From: Porticoccus sp963925605
GTDB taxonomy: Bacteria > Pseudomonadota > Gammaproteobacteria > Pseudomonadales > Porticoccaceae
Assembly (NCBI GenBank): GCA_963925605.1
Contig: CAWURY010000006.1
Location: 51,637-115,636 of the forward strand
DNA: 64,000 nt
Direction of reading: 5' to 3'
Of this stretch, positions 7,207 through 15,837 are shown one piece after another; the first letter of the stretch is position 1; each line of letters starts with the position of its first letter. The position numbers and the translations under genes are program-made. The notes under the pieces are model-generated. The model was not told where the DNA came from. It worked only from the letters and a program-made list of their open reading frames with translations, and did no database searches.

Positions 7207-8289
7207 TTAAGAAGAAATTGTGGCCAGTAAATCCGCCTGATGTTCATTCATCAACGGTTGAATTACCTCATCTAGCTGCCCTTCCATCACCTCTCCTAGC
7301 TTGTATAGCGTCAGATTGATTCGGTGGTCTGTGATGCGACCCTGAGGGTAATTATAGGTGCGAATACGCTCTGAGCGATCCCCGCTACCAACTAATGAGC
7401 GACGTTCTTCTGCCAAATTTTCCGCAGCAACGGCTTCTTGAGCATTTTTTAAACGGGCTGACAATAGGCCCATAGCTCTCGCCTTGTTTTTGTGCTGAGA
7501 ACGCTCGTCCTGACACTCCACAACCAGTCCTGTTGGAAGATGAGTTATACGGATAGCCGAATCCGTCTTGTTGACATGTTGGCCGCCGGCACCTGAAGCG
7601 CGGAAAGTATCAATACGAAGATCTCCTTTTTTGATATCAATATCATCCAGTGCATCCGCTTCTGGCATAACTGCTACAGTGCAAGCAGACGTATGTACAC
7701 GGCCTTGAGATTCAGTATCTGGGACTCTTTGTACACGATGAGCGCCGGATTCAAATTTCAATTTAGAGTAAACACTCTGTCCTACGATCAAACTAATGAT
7801 TTCCTTATAACCACCATGATCGCCTAAATTTTGACTGATAATTTCCACCTTCCATTTCTTGCTCTCAGCATATTTACAATACATACGAAACAGATCACCA
7901 GAAAAAATAGCAGCTTCATCGCCACCAGTGCCTGCGCGAATCTCTAGAAATACATTTTTCCCATCATTGGTATCTTTAGGCAATAAAAGCTTCTGTATTG
8001 CAATCACAATACCAGAAAGCTCTTCTGTTCCTAAGACTAGCTCTTCTTCAGCCATGCCCCTGATATCTAGATCAGAATCCTGAAGCAATAGTTTTGCTTC
8101 AGATATTTTCTCTTTAACCAAAACGTAGTCTTTATAAGTTTCGACGATTGGCTCTTGTTCAGCATACTCCTTCGAGAGCGCACGAAAATAATTTTGATTA
8201 CCTATTACACCAGGGTCGCCCAGAAGCGCTCGCACCTCTTCATGGCGATCAGTCATCAATTGTAGTTTTTTTAAAATAGATTCTTTCAT
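7207..8289 (-). CDS. prfA: Peptide chain release factor 1
   Basis: RF1 reads UAA and UAG and triggers peptidyl-tRNA hydrolysis. 360 residues, exactly the usual length. The catalytic GAGGQHVNKTDSA loop is present with its methylatable Gln, plus the PCRF domain (EIRAGTGGDEAAIF). The tail RIRTYNYPQGRITDHRINLTLYKL is typical of RF1. It lies 46 bp downstream of hemA and 75 bp upstream of prmC, in the common gammaproteobacterial order. Confidence 0.97.
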   Translation of the reverse strand: MKESILKKLQLMTDRHEEVRALLGDPGVIGNQNYFRALSKEYAEQEPIVETYKDYVLVKEKISEAKLLLQDSDLDIRGMAEEELVLGTEELSGIVIAIQKLLLPKDTNDGKNVFLEIRAGTGGDEAAIFSGDLFRMYCKYAESKKWKVEIISQNLGDHGGYKEIISLIVGQSVYSKLKFESGAHRVQRVPDTESQGRVHTSACTVAVMPEADALDDIDIKKGDLRIDTFRASGAGGQHVNKTDSAIRITHLPTGLVVECQDERSQHKNKARAMGLLSARLKNAQEAVAAENLAEERRSLVGSGDRSERIRTYNYPQGRITDHRINLTLYKLGEVMEGQLDEVIQPLMNEHQADLLATISS

Positions 8290-8335
8290 TATTGCACTTT
8301 AATTAATTTAATTAGCCAACAGTAAGCTTGCCTGC

Positions 8336-9622
8336 TTAATGATCTGCCTCATTTGCATCTGATTTCTGTAATCCAAACAAATCACTAGCCAAGCTAATAT
8401 GGTCTTTTCGGCCCTGTTCTCCGGCTTGTTTAAGTTTTTTTGACGGGGTGTGTAAAAGTTTATTAGTTAAATTTCGCGCCAAGTTTCTTGTTATATCCTC
8501 AGGGTCTTGACCTGCTCGCAAGGCCAGCAAAGCTTTTTCAACTTCAATATCACGAGTTTCTTCTAAATTTTTACGAAAAGCTCGAATCATATCCACCACA
8601 TCAAGACCCTGAAATTGACTCCTCCATTCACTTACACCATCTTCTATGATTTTCTCAGCTTTATTTGCAGCATGTTCACGCGAACGCATGTTCTTAAGAA
8701 CCACCTCTTGAAGATCATCTACGGTAAAAAGATAAACATCATTTAAATCTGCAACTTCTGGCTCAATATCTCTAGGTACCGCTAAATCCAACATAAACAT
8801 AGGTTTATGTTTGCGTTTTTTGATTGCTGATTCTACAGCCCCTTTTCCAAGTATGGGCAACTGACTGCCTGTTGATGAAATCAGGATGTCTGTTTTTTGA
8901 AGGAATTCAGGGATATCTGAAAATAATATTGCATGGGCACCAAACTCTTGAGCTAACTCTTCAGCTCTACACAGAGTTCGGTTAGAGAACGTAATACTAC
9001 CCACCTGTTTCTCTAGTAAATGTTTTGCTACCAATTCAATAGTTTCTCCAGCGCCAATCAAAAGCACGTGAATATCTTTCAAGTTTGAGAAAATTTGCTG
9101 CGAAAGACTGACAGCGGCATATGCAACAGAGACAGGATTTTGGCCAATAGCTGTTTCAGTCCGAACTCGTTTTGCAATAGAAAATGCTTGCTGAAATAAC
9201 TGATTAAGTTTCGTAGAAACTGTTGTCGCTTCCTGTGCTACAGCATAAGCTGACTTAAGTTGACCCAGTATTTGCGGCTCGCCCAGTATCATTGAATCTA
9301 AACCGCTAGCCACTCTCATTATATGCTTAACAGCATCTTCATTCTTGTAAGTGTAGCAACAATTGGATAATTCGCTTGGTGACAACTGATGGTAATCTAC
9401 CAGCCAGTCCAAGATTTTCTTAGTACTTTCATAAGAGTCATCAGAGTCCACAAAATATATCTCTGTGCGATTGCAGGTAGACAAGATGGCCACCTCGCTA
9501 ATGCCGGTAACTTCGATCGCATTGCATAAAGCCTTGGTCATATTTTCTGGGACAAAAGCTACCTTCTCTCGAAGATCGAGAGCAGCAGTGCGGTAATTGA
9601 TTCCAAATGTGAAAATAGTCAT
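8336..9622 (-). CDS. hemA: Glutamyl-tRNA reductase
   Basis: HemA reduces Glu-tRNA(Glu) with NADPH to glutamate-1-semialdehyde, the first step of C5 tetrapyrrole synthesis. 428 residues from ATG 9622 (MTIFTFGINYRTA), matching the family start; the ATG at 9646 would add 8 unsupported residues. Visible: the STCNRTEIY motif with catalytic Cys, the GLDSMILGEPQILGQ loop, the NADPH fold (VLLIGAGETIELVA) and DLAVPRDIEPEV. The C-terminal dimerisation helix is present. It heads hemA-prfA-prmC and is divergent from the lipoprotein-lolB-ispE operon. Confidence 0.97.
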   Translation of the reverse strand: MTIFTFGINYRTAALDLREKVAFVPENMTKALCNAIEVTGISEVAILSTCNRTEIYFVDSDDSYESTKKILDWLVDYHQLSPSELSNCCYTYKNEDAVKHIMRVASGLDSMILGEPQILGQLKSAYAVAQEATTVSTKLNQLFQQAFSIAKRVRTETAIGQNPVSVAYAAVSLSQQIFSNLKDIHVLLIGAGETIELVAKHLLEKQVGSITFSNRTLCRAEELAQEFGAHAILFSDIPEFLQKTDILISSTGSQLPILGKGAVESAIKKRKHKPMFMLDLAVPRDIEPEVADLNDVYLFTVDDLQEVVLKNMRSREHAANKAEKIIEDGVSEWRSQFQGLDVVDMIRAFRKNLEETRDIEVEKALLALRAGQDPEDITRNLARNLTNKLLHTPSKKLKQAGEQGRKDHISLASDLFGLQKSDANEADH

Positions 9623-9780
9623 TAGCTCAATGTTTAATAAGACCAATCTGCAATTGTCCGGTTCTAAGCCTTTAAAGACAAGTGATATTCGGTCAATATT
9701 TAACTAGCGCTAAAGCTTTCGTTATTGTTAGAGTATCTAACTTCGATGCACACACAATCAGAAATTTTATACGTAAACAT

Positions 9781-10293
9781 ATGAGCGACTACAACTCTTC
9801 TATTCTAATAATAGCGCTGTGTTGCTTTATAATGAACGGCTGCACTGGCCAAATCACAGATAAAAGTACCAGCTCTCAATCATATCAAATACCTCATACC
9901 AAATTAGCCTCAGTGCCCACTAAAAATATCCAGACACTTGCTCAGCAGAGAAAAATATTACGTGAGCGCAACTATGAGGTTCGCCCATTCATCGAAGATA
10001 CCCTATACGACTTAATAATAGCAGAACTCGGAGGCTTGAGAGGGAATACAGCCATTTTTCAAGAAAAATACATCACTCAAGCAAGATTAACTCGTGATCC
10101 AGAAATAGTTGCGAGAGTTGCACTCTATTACAACAACTCATCTCTATTGTTAGAAATGGCGCAATTATGGATGGAAGTAGAACCCGATAGAATCGAGGCA
10201 AGCAGTATGTATGCCAAAGCTCTTCTAATTTTACAGAGCGACCCAAGTAACGCTATTATCCAAGAAACCCTTAAGCATCTTGAGGTAAAATAA
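9781..10293 (+). CDS. Lipoprotein resembling only the N-terminus of PA4667-type TPR proteins
   Basis: 170 residues from ATG 9781. A hydrophobic signal (SILIIALCCFIMNGC) with Cys in a lipobox position predicts an outer- or inner-membrane lipoprotein. The conserved block DTLYDLIIAELGGLRGN...YITQARLTRDPEIVARVALYY is the first helical repeat region of the long TPR proteins (near 590 residues in Pseudomonas) found between hemA and lolB. Here the protein stops after roughly two repeats, with a clean TAA. An upstream in-frame ATG at 9682 would disrupt the signal peptide. The operon continues with lolB 4 bp downstream. Function unknown. Confidence 0.75.
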   Translation: MSDYNSSILIIALCCFIMNGCTGQITDKSTSSQSYQIPHTKLASVPTKNIQTLAQQRKILRERNYEVRPFIEDTLYDLIIAELGGLRGNTAIFQEKYITQARLTRDPEIVARVALYYNNSSLLLEMAQLWMEVEPDRIEASSMYAKALLILQSDPSNAIIQETLKHLEVK

Positions 10294-10297
10294 TTTT

Positions 10298-10900
10298 ATG
10301 CAAAGAATTATTTTTTTACTACTTACGATTCTAGTCAGCTCGTGCGCTATCAATAAAGATCATTCACTTTTAAATATCATTAGCTGGGAGCAACACCTCA
10401 ACAAAATAGCGCAGTTAGATCACTGGATCCTTCAGGGAAAAATAGGCTACAGGGACTCAAAAGAAGGCGGCACTGCTTGGATATCATGGGACCAACAAGG
10501 GGATGACTTTGATGTAAGACTAAGCGGTCCTCTTGGAGTCGGCGCAACTAGAATAACAGGCAACGAATATTATGCTCAATTACAGCGTGGAGCAAGACAA
10601 CCTGATACTGCGAAATCAGCTGAAGAGCTTACTGAGCTACTATTTGGGTGGCGGTGGCCAGTAAAACAACTTAGATTCTGGGTGAGAGGCATCGCCGCTC
10701 CATCTTCATCAAAGATGGCGTCTAGCTACAACAGGGACGGAACCTTAAATTCCCTGAAGCAATCGGGCTGGACATTGCAGTTTTTTGACTACCAAGAAAT
10801 AGAGGACTGGAAGCTTCCCGGAAACATACAGGGTAATAAGGGCGCCTACCAATTTAATTTAAAAATAAAAAAGTGGCTACCAAACGAGGGGCTTCGATGA
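10298..10900 (+). CDS. lolB: Outer-membrane lipoprotein receptor LolB
   Basis: LolB receives lipoproteins from periplasmic LolA and inserts them into the outer membrane. 200 residues: signal peptide with lipobox (LTILVSSC), then W-x-x-H-L-x-K-I, DHWILQGKIGYRD, GGTAWISWDQQGDDFDVRLSGPLG and a central TELLFGWRWPV segment, all in LolB order. It overlaps ispE by the ATGA tetranucleotide, implying translational coupling. lolB-ispE-tRNA-Gln-prs is a widely conserved block. Confidence 0.95.
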   Translation: MQRIIFLLLTILVSSCAINKDHSLLNIISWEQHLNKIAQLDHWILQGKIGYRDSKEGGTAWISWDQQGDDFDVRLSGPLGVGATRITGNEYYAQLQRGARQPDTAKSAEELTELLFGWRWPVKQLRFWVRGIAAPSSSKMASSYNRDGTLNSLKQSGWTLQFFDYQEIEDWKLPGNIQGNKGAYQFNLKIKKWLPNEGLR

Positions 10901-11736
10901 AATTATCACTTCCTTCTCCATCAAAAATTAATTTATTTCTCCATATAACTGGGCGTCGGGAGAACGGTTACCATACCTTGCAAACATTATTCCAGTTACT
11001 TGACTACGGTGATCGTCTCGATATTGAGTCTGATCGGAGCGGCAAGATTCAATTATTGTCTCCCATGAAAAATGTTCCTGACAAAGACAATCTTATTTTT
11101 CTTGCTGCTCAGGCTATCCAGAAATACACAGGATGCGCCTTAGGCGCAAAAATATCCCTAGACAAACGACTGCCTATTGGAGGCGGATTGGGTGGCGGAA
11201 GCAGCAATGCTGCGACAACATTACTAGGGCTAAATGTCGCCTGGAGGCTAAATCTATCGAATGACGAGCTCTTAAAGATAGGTGCCAATATGGGTGCAGA
11301 TATCCCTGTTTTCATTTTCGGTTATACGGCTTGGGCTGAAGGAATTGGAGAAGAGCTTACCGCTATAGAAAGACCAACTGAATGGTTTTTGGTTTTAATA
11401 CCAAACACGCATATCTCTACAGCAGAAATATTTGCTCATCAGAGTTTGACAAGAAACACACATCCGATCAAAATACCCGCCTTTATTGAAAATGGTGGTA
11501 AAAACGACTGTCAGCCAGTGGCTGAGGCATTGTATCCTGAGGTGAAAAAAGCGCGCCAATGGCTAGATCAGTTCGCTTATGCTAGGTTAACGGGAACAGG
11601 TGCATGTTTATTCGCATCTTTTGCCTCAGAAACTGAGGCAAAGCTAGTGCTTAAACAAATACCAATGCCATGGCAGGGTTTTGTTGCCAAAGGGATCAAT
11701 AAGTCTCCTTTGCTAAAAATTATACCTCCTGAATAA
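10897..11736 (+). CDS. ispE: 4-diphosphocytidyl-2-C-methyl-D-erythritol kinase
   Basis: GHMP-family kinase of the MEP isoprenoid pathway, phosphorylating the 2-hydroxyl of CDP-methylerythritol with ATP. 279 residues from ATG 10897, preceded by GAGGGG; the lolB TGA overlaps it. Motifs: PSPSKINLFLHI with substrate-side Lys, YHTLQTLFQLLDYGD, the ATP loop PIGGGLGGGSSNAA, and the C-terminal LTGTGACLFA. A tRNA-Gln gene starts 8 bp after its stop, so the transcript may be processed. Confidence 0.97.
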   Translation: MKLSLPSPSKINLFLHITGRRENGYHTLQTLFQLLDYGDRLDIESDRSGKIQLLSPMKNVPDKDNLIFLAAQAIQKYTGCALGAKISLDKRLPIGGGLGGGSSNAATTLLGLNVAWRLNLSNDELLKIGANMGADIPVFIFGYTAWAEGIGEELTAIERPTEWFLVLIPNTHISTAEIFAHQSLTRNTHPIKIPAFIENGGKNDCQPVAEALYPEVKKARQWLDQFAYARLTGTGACLFASFASETEAKLVLKQIPMPWQGFVAKGINKSPLLKIIPPE

Positions 11737-11743
11737 AAATTAT

Positions 11744-11818
11744 TGGGGTGTCGCCAAGCGGTAAGGCAGGGGCTTTTGATGCCCCCATGCGGAGGTTCGA
11801 TCCCTCCCACCCCAGCCA
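11744..11818 (+). tRNA. tRNA-Gln (UUG anticodon)
   Basis: 75-nt cloverleaf, starting TGGGGTGTCGCCAAGCGG and ending with an encoded CCA (11816-11818). Anticodon stem GGGGC/GCCCC (11769-11773 and 11781-11785) with loop TTTTGAT and anticodon TTG at 11776-11778. The T arm GAGG-TTCGATC-CCTC is intact. Acceptor U1 and the CGCC D-stem are typical of Gln tRNA. It sits between ispE and prs, as in many gammaproteobacteria. Confidence 0.97.
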
Positions 11819-11875
11819 TATCTCTCTAAAATTATAGTTTAGGGAGCAAAAATTACAACTATCAGGAAAGATTTT

Positions 11876-12817
11876 GTGGCCAACTTAATGGTGTTTTCTG
11901 GAAATGCAAATCCAGAGCTAGCAAAAGAAATCACTCGATTTCTCGGCATTCCTTTAAGTAATGCTCTGGTTTCACAATTTTCTGATGGCGAAATTAACAT
12001 CGAGATTTGCGAAAATGTTCGCGGACGAGATGTTTTTATTGTGCAGCCGACATGTCCGCCAACCCATAAATATTTAATGGAATTAATTTTAATGGTAGAT
12101 GCACTGCGTCGAGCCTCTGCTGCACGCATCACTGCAGTAATTCCCTACTTTGGCTACGGGCGTCAAGACCGACGAGTACGCTCTGTTCGCGTGCCAATTA
12201 GCGCCAAGGTTGTTGCTGATATGATTGCTAACGTTGGTGTAGATCGGGTAATGACAGTTGATCTACATGCTGAGCAAATACAAGGTTTCTTTAACTGTGC
12301 AGTGGAAAATGTTTACGGTTTACCACTAATGACAGAAGATGTAGGGCAGCAGAATTATAAAAAACCGATTGTTGTTTCGCCCGATATTGGGGGCGTAGTT
12401 CGAGCTCGAGCGATGGCAAAAATACTTAACACAGACCTAGCTATAATCGATAAACGCCGGCCAGAAGCAAACCAAACAGAAGTAATGAATATCATCGGTG
12501 AAGTAACGGGTCGCACCTGCATACTAATTGATGATATTGTCGATACAGCTGGTACTTTATGTAAGGCGGCTGAAGCCCTAAAAGAGCGGGGAGCAAGCAA
12601 AGTAGTGGCTTACTGTACTCATGCTGTTTTGTCTGGAAAGGCTCTTGAAAATATCGAAAACTCAGCGCTGGATACTATGGTTGTTACAAATAGTATTCCA
12701 ACAAGTCCTGCTGCACTAAAAAGTAAACGTATCAGAGTTTTAACTATAGGAAAAATGCTTGCAGAAGCCATGCGTCGAGTAAGCAACGAAGAATCCATCA
12801 GCGCTATGTTTGATTAA
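11876..12817 (+). CDS. prs: Ribose-phosphate pyrophosphokinase
   Basis: Makes PRPP from ribose-5-phosphate and ATP for nucleotide, His and Trp synthesis. 313 residues with a GTG start at 11876 after AGGA; an internal ATG (11888) is too late. Sequence VFSGNANPELA, the flexible-loop region YFGYGRQDRR, HAEQIQGFF and the PRPP-binding loop IDDIVDTAGTL are all present. It is the normal hexameric class I type. A short GC hairpin follows the stop. Confidence 0.97.
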   Translation: MANLMVFSGNANPELAKEITRFLGIPLSNALVSQFSDGEINIEICENVRGRDVFIVQPTCPPTHKYLMELILMVDALRRASAARITAVIPYFGYGRQDRRVRSVRVPISAKVVADMIANVGVDRVMTVDLHAEQIQGFFNCAVENVYGLPLMTEDVGQQNYKKPIVVSPDIGGVVRARAMAKILNTDLAIIDKRRPEANQTEVMNIIGEVTGRTCILIDDIVDTAGTLCKAAEALKERGASKVVAYCTHAVLSGKALENIENSALDTMVVTNSIPTSPAALKSKRIRVLTIGKMLAEAMRRVSNEESISAMFD

Positions 12818-12818
12818 C

Positions 12819-12834
12819 ACCTGGCTTGCCAGGT
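12819..12834 (+). other. Short hairpin between prs and rplY
   Basis: ACCTGG/CCAGGT (12819-12824 and 12829-12834) with a CTTG loop, directly after the prs stop and without a T-run. It may be a weak pause or RNA-stability stem in the prs-rplY transcript. No other signal is seen in the 128-bp gap apart from the rplY Shine-Dalgarno (AGGAGA). Confidence 0.35.
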
Positions 12835-12945
12835 AACAGTCGAACACAGCAACTGGATAAATTACCGCCCAATTTAGGGCTATCAGGAATATCCCTCTTC
12901 AATTCTGGTCGCGGATTACTGGGGGTTAAACTAGGAGACAATATA

Positions 12946-13596
12946 ATGTCAAATGACTTTCAATTATATGCAACCGTACGAAACGACATGGGGAAAGGTG
13001 CGAGCCGCCGCCTACGTCGCTTGTCTAGTGAGGTGCCTGCCATCGTCTATGGCGGAAAAAATCCATCACAAAGTATATCTCTATCTCATAAAGAGCTAGA
13101 TCGTTCGCTTCAAAATGAAGCGTTCTATTCACATATCATCACCTTGAATGTGGAAGGAAAGACTGAAGAGGTAATTCTCAAGAATCTTCAGCGTCACCCC
13201 GCAAAACCAGTTATTCTCCATGCTGATTTTTTGCGTGTTAGCAAAACACAGAAATTCCATACGAAAGTTCCACTTCATTTTATCAATGAAGATATTTGTA
13301 CAGGCGTTAAGCTGGGCGGAGGAAATATAACGCACAACATGACAGAACTTGATATTTCATGCCTACCTGGTGATCTCCCTGAATACATTGAAGTGGATGT
13401 AGCTGAAGTAAAAATCGGGCAAATTTTACATATTTCTGATATTAAGCTGCCTAAAGGGGTGGAAAGTCTCGCCTTAAGCCATGGAGAAGAGCGCGATTCG
13501 CCTATCTTCACTGTCAACAAACCTAAAGAAGAAATTATAGTTGATGAGCGGCCTGAACCTGAAGAAGATGCTTCAGATGATGATAAAAGCGACTGA
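12946..13596 (+). CDS. rplY: 50S ribosomal protein L25, long (Ctc/TL5) form
   Basis: 216 residues from ATG 12946 behind AGGAGA; the longer frame from 12826 has no family support. The N-terminal domain (YATVRNDMGKGASRRLRR...VPAIVYGG) binds 5S rRNA. A second beta domain follows (GVKLGGGNITHNMTELDISCLPGDLPEYIEVDV, then IGQILHISDIKLP), characteristic of Ctc-type L25. The tail is very acidic (PEPEEDASDDDKSD). prs-rplY-pth-ychF is a standard order. Confidence 0.96.
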   Translation: MSNDFQLYATVRNDMGKGASRRLRRLSSEVPAIVYGGKNPSQSISLSHKELDRSLQNEAFYSHIITLNVEGKTEEVILKNLQRHPAKPVILHADFLRVSKTQKFHTKVPLHFINEDICTGVKLGGGNITHNMTELDISCLPGDLPEYIEVDVAEVKIGQILHISDIKLPKGVESLALSHGEERDSPIFTVNKPKEEIIVDERPEPEEDASDDDKSD

Positions 13597-13637
13597 TTTT
13601 CTTTTATCATCTTGACGCAAATAAAGAGGCTCCAGTA

Positions 13638-14228
13638 TTGGGTACACCTGTTCAATTAATTGTCGGGCTGGGAAATCCAGGTCCTGAATACAAACAAACC
13701 CGTCATAATGCTGGGGCCAATTTTGTTTTGGCTCTCTCAGAGCACTACCAGGCCACATTGCAAGCTGCAAGTAAATTCTTTGGCTCCATCGCCCACATCA
13801 CAATAGAAAAACAGGATATACGCGTGCTAATACCCAGCACGTATATGAATCTAAGTGGGAAATCTATAGCAGCTATGGCTGGATTTTATCAAATTAGCCC
13901 AGAAAAAATTTTAGTGATTCATGACGAGCTTGACCTAAATCCAGGGGTCTCTAGATTTAAAATAGGCGGCGGTCATGGAGGGCATAATGGCTTAAAAGAC
14001 ACCATCAAGGCGCTAGGCAACAATACGAATTTTTCGCGTCTTCGAATAGGTATTGGGCATCCAGGGCATGCGAGTGAAGTTGTGAATTTTGTTCTGCAAA
14101 AGGCGCCTCAATCTGAACAACAGTTAATGAATGAGGCTATAGTTGACGCTATACGAGTAATTCCCTTAGCTGTTGCGGGAGATTGGAGTAAAGCAATGAA
14201 GGAGCTGCATACGCAACAAGACAACTAA
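13638..14228 (+). CDS. pth: Peptidyl-tRNA hydrolase
   Basis: Recycles peptidyl-tRNA released by ribosome drop-off. 196 residues with a TTG start at 13638 (Shine-Dalgarno GAGG). VGLGNPGPEYKQTRHNAGANFV contains the catalytic His (RHNAG) and Asn (GNPG); PSTYMNLSGKS, VIHDELDL and GGGHGGHNGLK follow. No ATG exists near the expected start, so UUG initiation is well supported. Confidence 0.96.
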   Translation: MGTPVQLIVGLGNPGPEYKQTRHNAGANFVLALSEHYQATLQAASKFFGSIAHITIEKQDIRVLIPSTYMNLSGKSIAAMAGFYQISPEKILVIHDELDLNPGVSRFKIGGGHGGHNGLKDTIKALGNNTNFSRLRIGIGHPGHASEVVNFVLQKAPQSEQQLMNEAIVDAIRVIPLAVAGDWSKAMKELHTQQDN

Positions 14229-14275
14229 TTTTTTAGACTTATTATAAAAATCATCTATATTTGAGAGTATATCCA

Positions 14276-15370
14276 ATGGGTTTTAACTGTGGAATCGTAG
14301 GCCTACCTAATGTCGGCAAATCTACACTTTTTAATGCATTAACCAAAGCCGGCATAGATGCGGAAAATTTTCCATTCTGCACCATTGAGCCAAACACAGG
14401 AATTGTTCCTGTTCCTGATGCTCGTCAAGAAAATTTAGCATCCATTGTTAGGCCCGAGCGAATTCTTCCAGCTGCTATGGAATTTGTCGATATTGCAGGG
14501 CTTGTTGCAGGCGCATCAAAAGGTGAAGGTCTAGGCAATAAATTTCTTGCTACTATCCGTGAGACAGAGGCTATTGCACATGTCGTGAGGTGCTTTGACG
14601 ATGAAAATATCATTCATGTTGAAGGGAAGATTAATCCAAGTGCCGACATCGAGGTTATCAACACAGAATTAGCTCTTGCCGATCTAGAAACTGTAGAAAA
14701 AGCGTTGCAGCGAGCAACAAGGGCCACTAAAGGCGGTCAAGATAAAGAAGCTATAGCCCTCAAGGCGGTACTTGAAAAAATTCAACCTCATCTGGATCAA
14801 GCAAAACCCCTGCGCTCGCTTAATCTTGATCTAGATGAACGAAAAGCCATTAAATCATTATCCCTCTTAACCCTTAAACCAACTATGTATATTGCTAATG
14901 TGGGTGAAGATGGTTTCGAAAATAACCCTTACCTGGAGACAGTTAAGGCTATTGCTGCTTCAGAAAATGCTGTCGTGGTTCCTATATGCAATAAACTTGA
15001 ATCGGAAATTGCAGAATTAGACGAGGATGAAAAGTTTGAATTTCTTCAAGAAATGGGTATGGAAGAGCCCGGCCTTAATCGTGTCATTCTTGCCGGATAT
15101 CAGCTTTTGGGGCTTCATACTTTTTTTACAGCTGGCCCCAAAGAGGTTAGAGCCTGGACTATTCCCATTGGAGCTACAGCACCTCAATCTGCTGGAAAAA
15201 TTCATACAGATTTTGAGAAAGGTTTTATACGTGCAGAGGTAATCGCATACAAAGATTTTATAGCGGGAAAAGGCGAACAAGGCGCCAAAGAGGCAGGTAA
15301 GTGGCGACTAGAAGGTAAAGACTACATCATTCAAGATGGTGATGTTGTGCACTTTAGGTTTAATGTGTAA
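14276..15370 (+). CDS. ychF: Redox-regulated ATPase YchF (Obg family)
   Basis: 364 residues from ATG 14276, matching the E. coli length (363). P-loop GLPNVGKST, DIAGLVAGASKGEGLGN as G3, and NVGE in place of the NKxD specificity motif, which gives YchF its preference for ATP. The C-terminal TGS domain (TAGPKEVRAWTIPIGATAPQSAGKIHTDFEKGFIRAEV) is present. It acts on ribosomes or 70S-associated substrates. Follows pth by 47 bp in the conserved order. Confidence 0.96.
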   Translation: MGFNCGIVGLPNVGKSTLFNALTKAGIDAENFPFCTIEPNTGIVPVPDARQENLASIVRPERILPAAMEFVDIAGLVAGASKGEGLGNKFLATIRETEAIAHVVRCFDDENIIHVEGKINPSADIEVINTELALADLETVEKALQRATRATKGGQDKEAIALKAVLEKIQPHLDQAKPLRSLNLDLDERKAIKSLSLLTLKPTMYIANVGEDGFENNPYLETVKAIAASENAVVVPICNKLESEIAELDEDEKFEFLQEMGMEEPGLNRVILAGYQLLGLHTFFTAGPKEVRAWTIPIGATAPQSAGKIHTDFEKGFIRAEVIAYKDFIAGKGEQGAKEAGKWRLEGKDYIIQDGDVVHFRFNV

Positions 15371-15446
15371 AGAATACTTTTTGTTCTGACGGCTCGTTTG
15401 GGTCGACTAAGCACTGCTACATGGAAGCCAAAAATCAGAAAATATC

Positions 15447-15475
15447 TTGACAAGCCAATGTGAAGTAGACAAAAT
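15447..15475 (+). promoter_or_regulatory. Putative promoter of tRNA-Met
   Basis: TTGACA (15447-15452), 17-bp spacer, CAAAAT (15470-15475), about 50 nt upstream of the mature 5' end. The -35 is perfect, the -10 weak. It lies in the 155-bp gap behind ychF. Confidence 0.5.
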
Positions 15476-15525
15476 TTGCCTCTTTTTTTTACTAAGGAGA
15501 GACTCGAAACTATTGCAAACTATAT

Positions 15526-15602
15526 GGCTACGTAGCTCAGCTGGTTAGAGCACAGCATTCATAATGCTGGGGTCGGTGGTTCAAGTCCACCCGTAGCCAC
15601 CA
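15526..15602 (+). tRNA. tRNA-Met (CAU), elongator type
   Basis: 77 nt, starting GGCTACGTAGCTCAG and ending CGTAGCC-A-CCA with CCA encoded. Anticodon stem CAGCA/TGCTG (15553-15557 and 15565-15569), loop TTCATAA, anticodon CAT at 15560-15562. T arm GGTGG-TTCAAGT-CCACC. The paired G1-C72 acceptor and GTAGCTCAG D-arm match elongator Met tRNA rather than initiator (which has a C1-A72 mismatch) or tRNA-Ile(CAU). No other tRNA is adjacent. Confidence 0.95.
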
Positions 15603-15837
15603 TCTTGCAACACAAAGACTCCTATCAAAAATATCTTGCCAAGATAACTCCATCGAACCGGCTGTATGTCAAAAGTTTATTTCATATTTTCATGGATAAA
15701 TTTCTCAGAATCGATGGCTTTGGTTTAATGGGTTCTTTTTATGACGTATTATATAGACCAGCATGGCAATCGACTCTAGAGCCATAATCGACCTAAATAG
15801 GCACAATCAGTCAGGTTTTGAGCAAAGGTAAGGAATC
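15603..15837 (+). other. 235-bp spacer after tRNA-Met with a weak 60-codon ORF
   Basis: A TTG-started frame (15605-15787, 60 codons) begins 2 bp after the tRNA CCA. It has no Shine-Dalgarno and no family pattern I recognise; the codons run on as QHKDSYQKYLAKI... and end LEP. I consider it non-coding or a remnant. No T-tract terminator, att-like repeat of the tRNA 3' end or integrase is seen. The spacer ends with TAAGGA, the ribosome site of the next gene. Confidence 0.3.

Noticed and set aside
12818..12945. Riboswitch or L25 autoregulatory element before rplY
   Set aside because: Only a 6-bp hairpin next to the prs stop is visible, and no known riboswitch pattern could be recognised.
15605..15787. 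60-codon ORF directly behind tRNA-Met
   Set aside because: TTG start without ribosome site, no recognised motif, and its start abuts the tRNA end. Kept only as a spacer note.
15526..15837. tRNA-Met as an integration site of a genomic island
   Set aside because: No integrase, no second copy of the tRNA 3' end noticed, and core genes resume within about 3 kb.
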